Assembly: GCA_036971715.1 (NCBI GenBank)
Contig: JAVHJL010000002.1
Location: 3,504,501 to 3,568,500 of the forward strand
Source: Arthrobotrys musiformis
Taxonomy: Eukaryota; Ascomycota; Orbiliomycetes; Orbiliales; Orbiliaceae
Reading direction: 5' to 3'
Length of the DNA: 64,000 nucleotides
Both the position numbers and the translations under genes were made by a program. Each line of letters opens with the position of its first letter. Position 1 is the first letter of the stretch. This document shows positions 45,401 to 56,901 of this stretch, one piece after another. The notes beneath the pieces are model-generated. The model was not told the origin of the DNA and did no database searches. It was given only the letters and a program-made list of their open reading frames with translations.

Positions 45401-47570
45401 AAGCATATGCCTTTCTTCGGTTTGTCACGGAGCGAAGAGGGCATGACCCAATGATGGCGCATATCACACGGAAAGGTGGACCCTAAACACCACCTTCTCT
45501 TGACCTCTTTTTCTTTTGTTTTTGACTCACGACGTGCATTAGATAACAAGAATTACCATATTACTGGTCTAATAGGATCCCATTTTGCACCTGCACCTGT
45601 CCAAAGGATTCACCGACATACATATTATGTATGTACTCTGTAATGCAGCATCGAATATCAAAAAGGAAAGAAACAAGTACGTACACACAGCAGTAGTACC
45701 TTTGGAGTAATAAAACGACCAAAAAAAAGAGTTCAGGCTCGAGCGCTTGTGCAGAAAGGAATAATAATAAAAAAACAAAAGGGTATCACGTCGTTCGTTT
45801 TCCTTCGGTCCATGGGATGCGAACACGACGACAGCTATTTCGTATGTAAGAGCAGGCTTTCGAACCAGCTTGACAAATCTGCAGGTACTCGCATCTCAGT
45901 CACGTTTTATTATCCAGGTTTTTCCGTAAGACCAGCCTCTTTATTGATTCTCATGCGCCTCTTTTTTGACTTGTCTCTCGACAATCACGCCTTCGGAAAG
46001 AAAAATAGCTAGAAAACGAGAAAAGAAAGAAAAGAAAAAAGGAAGTCTGGCTTCTTTGCAAACTATGGGTATTGTTTCGATATGATGCGTATCCTGAATC
46101 GGATTAATTGTGAAGGCCAGCTTACAGCGGCTGTTTGCCCAAGACAAAACGTAACGGTGTAAGCTTGTTACGTTAAGGTAGCACAGCGCTCCGACTTAGG
46201 TCTTCGCGCTCCTGGAAATGCTTGCAGCATGTAGCAATGAGCAATGAGGTACACGCACGTAAGTACCATCTCATGATCAAACTATTGAAGCTATGCTCGA
46301 AGAATCCTAGACTCAAGATCTTGAATGCCTTAAAAAAAATTTTAAAAAAAATTAAAGAATTTTTTTGGGATCGAAGGCAAAGCTTTGTAATTACCGGCCA
46401 CGAAGCTTCTCTTGACTCACGGATCCCAATTTATTTCCCACTAAATTAGCAATTAGAAAGAAAGACTATATCGATAAGGGATGCTCGTAATAGGAATCGG
46501 GAAAAAGAAAATGAATCAGAAAAGGTTTTGTCATGATGGCCCCATTGCAAGATGTGGCATCCCGAAAAAATGGAAGCGCAAAGAAAATAGGCAAGCTGCA
46601 GACCCTTTAGGCTTTTCGCTGCTCGTCTATGTCTGTATCCTTCCTGGTGGCGAACCGGCCGGTTCCATCTCGAAGACATACGTCAGTGATCTGATGAACC
46701 ACCAGGGAAAAAAATTGGAAAGGAAAAGAAAAGCAATAGACTGGCGGATCCATGTCAGCAGATGCCCAGAACGTTTTACAACTATGGCCTATTTTTCACA
46801 AACCTATTGGTAAACCATGCGAACATGCTATGCAAGGCAGGGGAAGAATTTTCTTTTACACTTTCTTACTGGATCGGTTGGATGGTGGTACTACCTAGAG
46901 CGCTCGTCAGTAGTACCAGTCAAGAATTACATATCGATATTACTGGGGGTTGAAAGCTCATCTCCACCTTTCCTTTTGAGAAGGAGAGGATGTCACCGCA
47001 ATTGAAGTTTTTTTTACCAGACGAGTTCGCCGGTTACAAGTGAGTTCTGGAGGAGCGACAGATGCGGGGAATTTGGTTGGGAGGAGGAGCAGGTGGAGGA
47101 GAAAGCTAGTATAGTTAGTATCGAAAGATAGAAAGGTCGGGATAAGGAAAGGAGGAGCTCCTCCCGCTATCCTCTGCGTGGCCGGCCTGCAAAGCATTTC
47201 CAGTCGATATGGATATGGATGCACTGCGCTCCACATCTTACACGATTCCAACAGCAGAAGAAATTCAGATGGAAAAAGATCCCCCACTGCTGCAGAGGCT
47301 TGTGCTGTGCATATTTCCTGCAGGTCAACGAAACTTGGAGGGTTTTTGCTTTCTTCCTTGTGAAAATGCCGCACAGAAAAAGCCATTGTCGCCTATTTTA
47401 TTTTCCCGAAGCTAAGAAGCTAAGATACATGCTTTGCATTGAAGGTTCTGTGATCCTCTTTGAATTCCACACACGCTAGTCCGCCTAGAACCCTGACATG
47501 GCACTAACAAAAAAAAAAACACAACATCAACGAAAACGACCAGACGAACTTCACCTTCCTCTCTTTCTCA

Positions 47571-50500
47571 TCAACCCTTCTCAACCCGCAATTTTGGCCT
47601 CTTGGCCTTTCCCTTCTTCTCCGGCCGCTTTGTTGCTCCAACTGCCGCAAGTTTCTGGTCGAATAACATCTTCAAAAGGACAAAGGCCTTGAATACCTTC
47701 AACATTCCATTCGGGTCTTCGAATGCGGCATGGTTAACCCTGGCCACGTCAACATCCCCTTCATCCTCAATCCCAAATCCAGCTTCCCCTTCCTCTATAT
47801 CCCCCCCTTCCCCCTCTTCCATCGCTAAAAGTTCTAAAAGATCCTCTTCGGACCCACCAACGTCCTTTTCCGCGAAAAAGTTTTTGATAGAAGTCACAAT
47901 GGTCGCCAAGATCATTGAAAAATCATTCAACAGAAACCAAACATCGTTTTTGCGTAGGCCATTTGCTACAACCAATGGATGTAAACTCCCATGCTTAAAA
48001 AAATCAAGCAAATATGCATTCCAATATCCGTCTTGAAAGTCAATGATGGGGATTGCAGATGCCTCCAGAAAAACACCATTCCGTGTCGACGTGGATAGGT
48101 CCTCAACTGATGTGAACGTATCGGTTGCCCCAGAAATCCTGAAAAACGTCGACCTGACATGGACATCATCTCCGTCTTTTGGAACTATGGAGCTCCCAAT
48201 TTTTTGGTTCGTGAACGGAAGGACATCATCCGGAATATTTTGACAATACTCCTTCGCAAATGTTGCGGCGTATCCCGTGAACGTCTTGAGTGTGTCTTCA
48301 TTATGCTTTTCGAGGGACTCGCGAGCGATCTTAAGCAAGGGAGGAAGATATACGTCGCTCGGTGAACGCTTGATAATTTCCGCCCTGGTTTGTCCCAATT
48401 CCGCGGGAGCCTTGCATCGGCGGCGTCCGAAAATTTGCGCCATGACGGACATGAGAATCAAGGTCGTCCCTTGTGGCTTCTTATCTATATCCTTGCAGAT
48501 AGTGTGTAGAACTCCATCTTTGAGTAGAGCGTGAAACGCGAACGCGCTGGTCTGCGTATAATACAGATGGCCAACGAGTCCTGCAAAGTTAATCGGTCTG
48601 CCCTTAGCGTCAATTAGGTGTTGACGGCGTAGATATTCGATTGAGAATCGCAGATGATGCAACACTTGTTCCTTGAAGCTATCGCCACCCATGCATAGTC
48701 GAGGTTGTGAAAGCAGCTGGTTGATAGCCTTCTGGGAATATAGGGATTCATGGGACCCATCGATAAGAGAAAACATGCGAAGGACCAGCGATGTACTGAT
48801 TGGGAAATGTCCCTGCAGTGATGGCAGTCTAGAGCCTATAAGGCGATTAACCTTAGCTTGGGAAAGACCGTGAAACACTACATTTCCAAACAAGTCGAAG
48901 CCACGACGGCCCGCACGACCAGAACATTGACGGTATGCTAGGGCTGTGAGATAAACGCTGTCGCCGACAAATCCGACAGTCTTGCATGGCATGTTGATAC
49001 CTAATTGCGGATATTAGTTACTATGAAAGAAAATCCCAAAATGTGTGAACATCTATATTCTTACCTAACGCCAAAGTTCCAGTAGCAACAACAACTTGAA
49101 GATAGCCCATACGAAACAATGTCTCGGTCCTGTATACATTAGAATCCAGCTTGTAATCCCAGGGTGAATTTCAATGAACATACGCTTCACGTAACCTACG
49201 ACTCAGACCGGCATGGTGAAGACCAATTCCTCTTCGTAATGCTGAAATAAAAACCTCTGGAACGCTCGAGTTCCTCAAAAACTTGAAGTCCTCCTCTACG
49301 TCGTAGTTAACTTTCCCCGTGAATACGAATTTCTCATGTGGCGCATCTGGATCGAATGTTGCCCATTTGCTGACTTCTTCTCGTTCCTCTCTGTTCTGTT
49401 CATCCTTTCTCGCATCGATGTCGTCGTCCTTATTCTTCGCCCTTTTCGATTGCTTTTTCTTCGCCTTTTCTTCCGTCTTGGCGGAAGATTTTGATTTCGA
49501 TTGCTTTAGATACTCGTGGTACTGCTCCAAGTCTGCTAGATACTCGCGGTTTGTCTTCTTGAAATGGGCTTCTCCCTCTTCCAGCTGCTTCAGAATGGTA
49601 GTAGCGATCTTCTCCACCATGGTTCTATCATATGAAAATAAAATCGCCGGCAAAGCATTCTTGCTGTGGAGACGAGTAAGCAATGAGCACGTAGTATCCT
49701 GCACGTGCTTGTCGTTGTCATGAGCGTCGTCGTCATCATCGTTTTTATTGTCGTTCTCATTGTCGCTCCCCTCTTCCTCTCGTGATGGAGAGGAATAGCT
49801 TGCCTCTGAAGGCGATGATGGGGTTGGCGATGACAATGAGGTTTCCCGCATACCCACGGTATTGGTTGGCATCTTCTCATTGCGAGAACGAATCAGTTCT
49901 TCCATAACGGCGTCAAAGGGAGAAAGGTCATCCGCCATCCATAGTTCTAACTCTTTTTTCAACGCGGCTTCCCATTTCACAACGTCCGCTTTTCCAATTA
50001 TCCCGCGGAAGAACTTTGTAGGCTCCAGGGCGCTCTTAACTTTGAAGCTATTGGTTTGGTGTTTCTTCATAATCTTGTACACCTGCAAACAATCTCTTGG
50101 TTCCAAACTCAAGTCGGCTGGGAGCGCACGATTCTTTGCATCCATGAGTGTCGATATGGGGTTAATGGGAACAAAATTCGGCCCGTCGTCTAGTTCCTCA
50201 AAGTATCCCTTCCGACCAAGCCCAGTAAAACTGGTGTCTTTCGGTGGTACGTAGACGAACTTTCGAAGGTCGGAGAAACGGTGTTTGTGTTCAATCATCT
50301 TGAGGTCGATATCTGCAGCTTTCTGGGTTTCAACAAGCCAGTCTCTAAATTCTTCCGGATTACCAACTGTGGCGGAGAGAGCAATAATGGGACTACATAA
50401 AGGAACAATTGTTAGCAGATCAATCTCTTCGCGAGTTAAGAATCTGCGGCCTACCAAGGTGCGATTAGAAGGAGCTGCTCCCAGATAACACCGTCCTCAG

Positions 50501-53483
50501 CCTGCCCGATAGAATGGATCTCATCAAAGATGATCCTCTTGATCCTCGGTGCCCATTTAGAGGCGTTATGTGGTGCCAAAAGTAGAATCTGGAGGATGTG
50601 CGGAACTGTGATTAAGATTTGACACTTTTCGGGATGGTTGATACGATAATCTCTGGTATGGATGGCCCAAACATTCTGGCCATCATGAGGGTACTTTTTG
50701 TTGAACCGCGCGAGAACTTCCGCCGCGATTTGGTTGACCTGTTCCACCTACTAGTCAATATTTATTTTTTATCGAGACCGCTAGCATATTTGGCACTTAC
50801 CAAAGCCTTCGTTGGAGCGACATAAATGAGGATACCATCATTACTTCCTTTTAGAACCTTCTCCATTGCATAGAAGGAAATAAAAGTTTTTCCGGCTGAC
50901 GTGGGTGCGACAACGAATACGGACTTGTTGGCATCTATCTGATCCAGAACATCTCTCTGCCAGCTGTCTGGCTGAAATCTGACACGTGAATCTGGTGCCG
51001 AACCAAAGCTACGATCCATGTATGGCCCGCTGTAAGTCAGTTGAAATTCGATTGGGGGCACCCCAATGCGTATCTCCGGTTTGACACGAAGATTCTCGAG
51101 CGCTGTAGATAGCTTATCGGTGCCTTTGGCCTCGGCAGCAATTGGCTCGCCGAAACCCATATCGACCCAAATTTTTTTGACCGTAGTAGAGACTAGTTTG
51201 GTCAGGGCTGGTGATGCCAGTATGTGTCGGGCTTCGTCAAAGATCAAAGCTGCGAGGTTTTGATGAGTTTCCTTCTCTCTTGCACTAATGAGACACGCCT
51301 GCCCCCAGAGCCCCAGAAGAACCTTCATCCTGTACAGCCTCGTTTCCAAATAGACATATATTGATGACCCGCCCTTTAGCTTTATTCGCTGGAACTCGCT
51401 GATCCTCCCCAAAGCGACCAAAGCAGCGTCTTGCGTTTCTGCCTGAGTACGTGCCGTTTCGGAGAGCGTGTCGAGCTCATCCAGGACTCTGCCCCAAATC
51501 TCATTGGTTTTATCCTCGGTTTTCTTCCCCTTTGCCTTCATATTAGCTTCCCGAATGGCGTCCGCCTTCTTCATTGTGGACCCCTTCTGACCACCCTTTT
51601 GGTTCTTCGGCGGTTTCGCATTCTTCGGAGCTTCATCATCTGATAGTTTCTTAGCCTTATTACCCTTTTTGAGCCTTTCTGCTTTCGCGTCTACAATAAT
51701 CAACTCTGGTTCGAGGGTACCAGCGCTTTGCCCTGTGATAGAAGCTGCATACCGCTGCATCTGTGAGTGGAAAATCTGATCCGCGCGGTGCTGTCGGCTT
51801 TGCTGCCATTTGGTTAATCCCTTCATTTCGCCCTTCAAGGAGCTCGTAGAATGCCAATGGGTCTTCTCTTGTGCGACCCGATGAAGCAGCGCTGGTTCTT
51901 CAAGCGCAGTATTATCGACATCCAGCTTGATGGCAGCCAAATGGTCATCAAAGGCTTTGTGCTTGAATGGTAGTACTGTGACTCTTGCTTGGTCCTCTAA
52001 AGGCTTTGGAAGCATTTTTGCCCCAAAATCAAAAGATTCTTCATCGATCACCTGAAGCGGAGTGCCGCTTTGTACTTCATATGCTTCTCTAAGGCGTTGG
52101 AGGTCCCCCATGTCCGCCGTTTCTCTCCCAAAAGAAGGGTTCGCAAGACAGTATCGAAAGAGACGGATGTCGACTAGGTCGCAGAATTTCATGCTTTGAC
52201 CGGGGTAGAATTGTTGGATATCGGGAAGAGTGTCCCCACTGATAGATATCGCAAGATGTTGGCAGAGGTCATCGATGAACCTGTTTAATGTGTCTGTGGT
52301 TGTTTTGTCAAATTCGACGTCGGGAAGGCATCGTTGGCTCAATGCCAGTGCCTGTATTAAGATAGTGGACTGTAGCAATCCGATGCCGAATGTATTCAGG
52401 AGCTGGGGAGCGTTGGCGTTTCGCTTCGATAACTCTGCCATTGTGCCTATAATTAGGAGCTCATGGGGGCTTTTAGTCAAGCCTGCGGTGTCGGCCAATA
52501 TCTCGACTTTGGCAACCCTTGATTCCGGTTGGTATTTCTCGTTTAGGGTGGTTGTTATGATGGTAACCTCCCTTCTGCATTTTTCGATGAAGGCAGGGGT
52601 GAAATGCCCTAGGCCGCTCCCCTCGATGACCAAGGTCATTATCTGGGGTGTATAACATTTTAGCATCCAAGGCATCAATATTTTCATCGAAGAGCTCTAT
52701 ATATCCGTACCTTTGAGTCTCGAAACTCAACCTTGTCGAGGAGAGCTACATTGTAACCTCTACTTAGTAACTTCCAAAGGATTCCCGCCTGTATGAGATT
52801 CTGGTTTTTATTTTCGGCGACCAGGCTTGGCACATCGTGTGCTAATGCGAAATACGGCTTCCACTCTCGAAGATAGTCCTCGAAGCCCGAATCGTACAGG
52901 CTGGGATAGTTGAAAATTTTGACGGCGCCATTTGGCGATATGGTTTCCTTCAAGTGTTGGATGGCAGCTTCGCGGACTAAGATGTATCTCCACGCCCGGT
53001 TGTGATTGGTTTTCGATTCATCGAAACAAAAGTATTTGTGTGCTGGACGGATGCTTATTTAGCTATTGCTCAGGACATACATGGCACAGGGCTTCGATGG
53101 CATTATTACTCAAAGGGCACTAGGGAGACTCACTTTCAAAGAAAATGATATGAAAATTACACCCCCGTTGTCGGAGGTTAGATAAGAACTTCTCCAGTAC
53201 ATAAATTGCGGTAACGACTTGAGGGCCGTCTATTCCCGCAAATGGGTTATAACGTTAGCCTATGAGTTATTCTCACTGGGGTTTCTAGGTACCTCCACTC
53301 ACTTTCTATTGAGATCCTTGCGTCGTTGAAAATGTGGCGACACAGAGAGTCGCCCTCTATAAAAAATAGTTCCTGTCCGGCATAGTCGCCAACAAGATCG
53401 AGCAGTAACGGTCGGAGCGATCCGTACCATTCGGAAACTCTTTCGAGGCAGTCGTAGGTGGTGTGAGCGTCCAAGCCATCCAT
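47571..53483 (-). CDS. DDX60-like Ski2-family DExD/H-box RNA helicase, about 1,815 residues
   Basis: Superfamily 2 helicase related to animal DDX60/DDX60L. Eight exons by frame and splice signals: 53483-53303, 53229-53134, 53042-52711, 52642-50801, 50747-50455, 50392-49184, 49129-49065, 49000-47571. All junctions preserve frame. The N-terminal PIN-like region reads WYGSLRPLLLDLVGDYAG, LFFIEGDSL and CNFHIIFFE. The helicase core has motif I APTSAGKT (GKT 787-789), motif II DEIH (892-895), motif III SAT (921-923), GIGLHHAGL, TGTLALGINMPCKTV and motif VI QCSGRAGRRGFD (from 1364). An acidic Asp/Asn insert and a Lys-rich segment (KAKKKQSKRAKNK) lie between the RecA lobes. DDX60 acts in RNA sensing and antiviral responses in mammals; the fungal role is unknown. 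The C-terminus is basic (KKGKAKRPKLRVEKG). Upstream codons are also open, so the start could lie further out. Confidence 0.9.
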
Positions 53484-55064
53484 CGCGATAGGTGTTTTTG
53501 CCTTCAGCAGGATAGCCTCTGCCTTAGGACGGGATTTTGAGACAAGATAGAACTGATTTTGTGTGCTCTTGTTGGTTAAGTTAATTAAGTGTTCGAACGA
53601 GATGAGAAGGGAGGAACAGCGATGACTTCAATCTCGGGGTAGGGTTTTTTTATTGATATCTTGTTGGTGAGTGAGAAGGGAAATAAATACCGGAAGGATG
53701 GTCTCTATGGGAGAAGAAAGAAACATAAGACTCTTGTGGAAGGGAATTAACATGTATATGTATACAGTGCCAGCTCAGCAGTACTTACCAACCTAAACAA
53801 TTGTTCAAGCGTATGAGTGGTGGTATCAAACAATGCCTGAATAAAGTGGCTACTGTAGAAATCGGCCTGCCTAGGAATCTAGGTGCTTCCTAGTTTCTGT
53901 TCGCTCCGAACCACCAGCTTCCGTGCTTCCCTAGTCTGGACCTGTCAAAAAAAAGGAAGGGATCTTGGATCAAACCCCGCTCTCTGACGGATATCTGGAT
54001 AGGACCTTGAATAGTATGCGATAAAAGGACAGCCAGCAAATATCGTGCGGTGTGACCTAATAAACCAGTGGGGAATTTTCTCTGTTGTGCCACAGAGAGG
54101 ACGCGGCTCTTCAGGATTTGTTTCAGGCACCATATGATTGCGGGTCTTCCCGTTATCGCCCAGCTTATATACAGCAGCCCTGTCAATTGATGGACATGCA
54201 ACATGCTCAGTGCACCGCTGTCTACATGTAGCTATCCTGGTAAGAACGTCTGTCGATTGCGGCATTTCCAAGCCAAATCATTCAAGGGATACTGAGGATC
54301 GCTAAGCTACCACTAAAACTGCCTCCCGTTTATCTATCGATAGTCTGGGGATCTATCCAATTGAGCGAACCCCGGACTGTGGCGTGCCAGCCGTGGCCTT
54401 GAGACCATCAACACGCAAGCCTCCAAAAATCCAACGTGTGAACAACACACTGCACCGACCGTGGTCTCGCAATGGCCAGTTACACACGAAGGCCGACGTA
54501 ACACAAACCACAAAACTTGGCGGACCGACACTAACCAGCCCCAGAAAAATGCCTATTTGGGACGCTGCATTACCAAAAGTATCGAGGCCGGCGAACAGCT
54601 GGCTATAGCTTAGATAGGTAGCCATATATGGAATATGATTTGCGAGGGACGCTAAGAATGTCGTATTTAAGTATCTCCTCTCAATCTCTGGTAACAAACT
54701 AGGCCCTTGTACGCGGTGGGATTGGTATAAGCTGGCTAGCGCTCACGCTAAGCTACGAAGATGTCTACTGGCAAACGAATTTTAAAAGACGAAATCAATT
54801 GCATCCTACTTTGATCATACTAATGTGCCTTCTGCACAGCTCCGGGCAAATACTAGTGGCCAAATAAAGAGAATTGTAGGGAAGATCTCAAGAATGGTCT
54901 CATACCCAGGGTTAACTAGTCGCCTACAAACCAAAAACTAGTCCTAATCCCTGTGATTCCTAATCGGTTTCAAGTCGCAGTTAATTGGTCACGATGTAAA
55001 GATTGGTTCAAATCCCCAAATTCCTCTTTAGATTCTATATAAGGAGGAAAAGATCTTAAGAGAT
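53484..55064. other. Intergenic between helicase and SAT4-type genes
   Basis: No gene is supported. Two minus-strand frames (53945-54271 and 54353-54697) have protein-like stretches but no recognised motif and no supporting splice signals. They may be remnants. Confidence 0.4.
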
Positions 55065-56901
55065 TCACCCCACGCCCCTTGTCCTTGACCTTGATCTCGA
55101 GCTTGACCTCCTGGGCGACTGGTGCCGAATAATCGGCAACCTTATCGGACCATCCTCCATCATAACCCACATATCCTCCATCTCTATAGCTTCTCCCGAG
55201 TCTTGAATTTTGCAAGCTTCCCTCATAATATCCCTCACGAACCTATCATGTCTGCTATTCCTTCTATTCGCACTGCCGCTGCCCCGAGTACTAGGCCGGG
55301 ACCTCCCTCCCGATCCTTCTCCAAAACTCGGTGGATTTCGTTTGCTACACCCGGCTTCTATAGCTACCGGTGGAGGGATGGCGGGAGCCGGAGGAACTTG
55401 CGCTACCTCCAGCTCTCTTAAATCATATGGTTCGGCAACCCTTTCCTCCGCGTGGTCCGCCGTCGACCGACTATCCCCGGGCTTCCGAATCCTGATAGTA
55501 CTATGCCCTCTCCTAAGCCCCCTCAAAATCACACCTTCGCGCCGTCTCCGTCTCCGTCGCCGCCATCGGAACTTAATCCGCGATAACATCAAAGAATAAA
55601 ATGATCCGTGGGGAAGTAATAATATCGCCTGTCGCATCATTGGTAAACACGCGGTTAACAAGCCCAATGCGATTTCGATGTGTCCTAGAGCGCTGACTGG
55701 CACGACGTCGAACGTGCGGTCGAATCCAGCGTACAGAGCTTTGAGGTAGTGCAGTCGGATACCGGATGTTACGCATGCTCTGTCCGATAATTAGTCTCTA
55801 AATCGCGCCGTAGTACCGTATATGGAAGAGAAGTGGAAAAGGGCAGTGTAACATGGGGAGAAAGGGAAATACTCACAACCCCCCCAGCAAAAATAACCCA
55901 CTAACTAAAACCTTCTTCCCAAACTCCAGCGACATCCCCCAAACCATACTTAGGGGCAATAAAAACAACAGACAATCCGTTATAATCCCTACGATTGTTA
56001 ACACAAGCGCCAACTTGAACGGATTCAAGCATTTATTCCCTTCCCCAACCTCGAGTCGGTACTTTAAATCATAGCTGGATCTGACAGGAGAACATTGTAC
56101 TGATGCGACAGTGACGTAGATGGGGAGGTATATGATGTGGAATGTGAAAAATGCGTAGAGGACTTTGCGGGCGAAGAGTTCCGGTGGGATGATGCGGATA
56201 TAGAAAAACATTATTGCCATGTGAAGGAAAAATGAGGCGATTCCGTAGAAGATTTGCTGTAGATATCCGAGCTATACATCACCTCCCTCCGCAGGTACTT
56301 ATATTAGAAAACATCAAAGAAAGGGCTACTCTCTGGGGGGTATTTATTTAAATGAAAGGGGGTTTAAGCGTACCGTATATCCGACATCGAGCTCCCTACC
56401 GGAAGCGTACCATATATGTTGTCCTGCACCGGTCAATTTGACACCTGCTATACTGGTAGAGCAATAAGCCGCAGATGCGACCCATGCTACCGCTGAAAAC
56501 CAGTCGTCGAGTCCAAGCGGCGATTCAGTTCCGAATCTTGCCAAAAATCGGAGTATTACGCCAACTAGCGGGACAAATATGCATAGCCAAGTAATAATGA
56601 GTAGTAGGGTAGAAAGATCTGTAGGTACATAGTCTATATAACACGGCGGGATATTGTTAGCTGGATAGTGGGGTTTCTAGGAAGGAAGAAAAATGGAAAA
56701 GGAGGTCATTATCTGTAAGAACCAGCCTTAAAATCATGTACGAGATAACAGAGAGGGAAATCTGGTATACATACTCGGGTTTAACACTTTATCCTTCCAG
56801 ATTTCCGGGGGTATTGGGGCGGTTAGTAGGCCAGACTTCTGCACCGCATCGTTATACTTAGAGAGCCGGAGCAACTCCGTAATATTCACCGGATTTGTCA
56901 T
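55065..56901 (-). CDS. SAT4-type rhodopsin-domain integral membrane protein, 493 residues
   Basis: Seven-helix fungal membrane protein of the SAT4/rhodopsin-domain family, which includes PTH11-like receptors. Four exons: 56901-56775, 56618-56374, 56271-55877, 55779-55065; donors GTATGT, GTACGC, GTGAGT; acceptors CTACAG, TGTATAG, GGACAG. The family landmarks are LRFLARFGTESPLGLDDW after helix 1, GAGQHIWY in the loop, YGIASFFLHMAIMFFYIRI, CSPVRSSYDL with CLNP, LLFLLPLSMVWGM, and GHIEIALGLLTACLPMMR for the last helix. No CFEM domain precedes helix 1. The long cytosolic tail starts with an Arg run (RWRRRRRRRREG) and is Arg/Ser/Pro-rich. Individual members of this family have unknown ligands, so receptor function here is only possible. 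Confidence 0.88.

Larger units (their letters stand above)
38279..47570. other. 9.3-kb stretch without a convincing gene
   Basis: All frames are short, overlap on opposite strands and are dominated by Ser, Phe, Lys or Arg from simple sequence. Contents seen: A30 at 40783-40812, T18 at 42441-42458, A-runs near 41590, a TGTGGG repeat at 40343-40366, a 12-bp direct repeat TCGATGGGAAGG x2 near 41299-41322, and (ATT)n near 41250. The first 1-2 kb is probably the leader and promoter of the cyclin gene. The last part is the 3' flank of the helicase gene. Unannotated non-coding RNAs or multi-exon genes with tiny exons cannot be excluded. Confidence 0.5.

Noticed and set aside
46958..47386. 142-codon minus-strand frame just downstream of the helicase gene
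   Set aside because: No recognised motif; lies in the probable 3' flank of the helicase gene and overlaps other frames equally well.
54995..55015. GGTTCAAATCCCC resembling a tRNA B-box
   Set aside because: No matching A-box or foldable 72-nt unit upstream.
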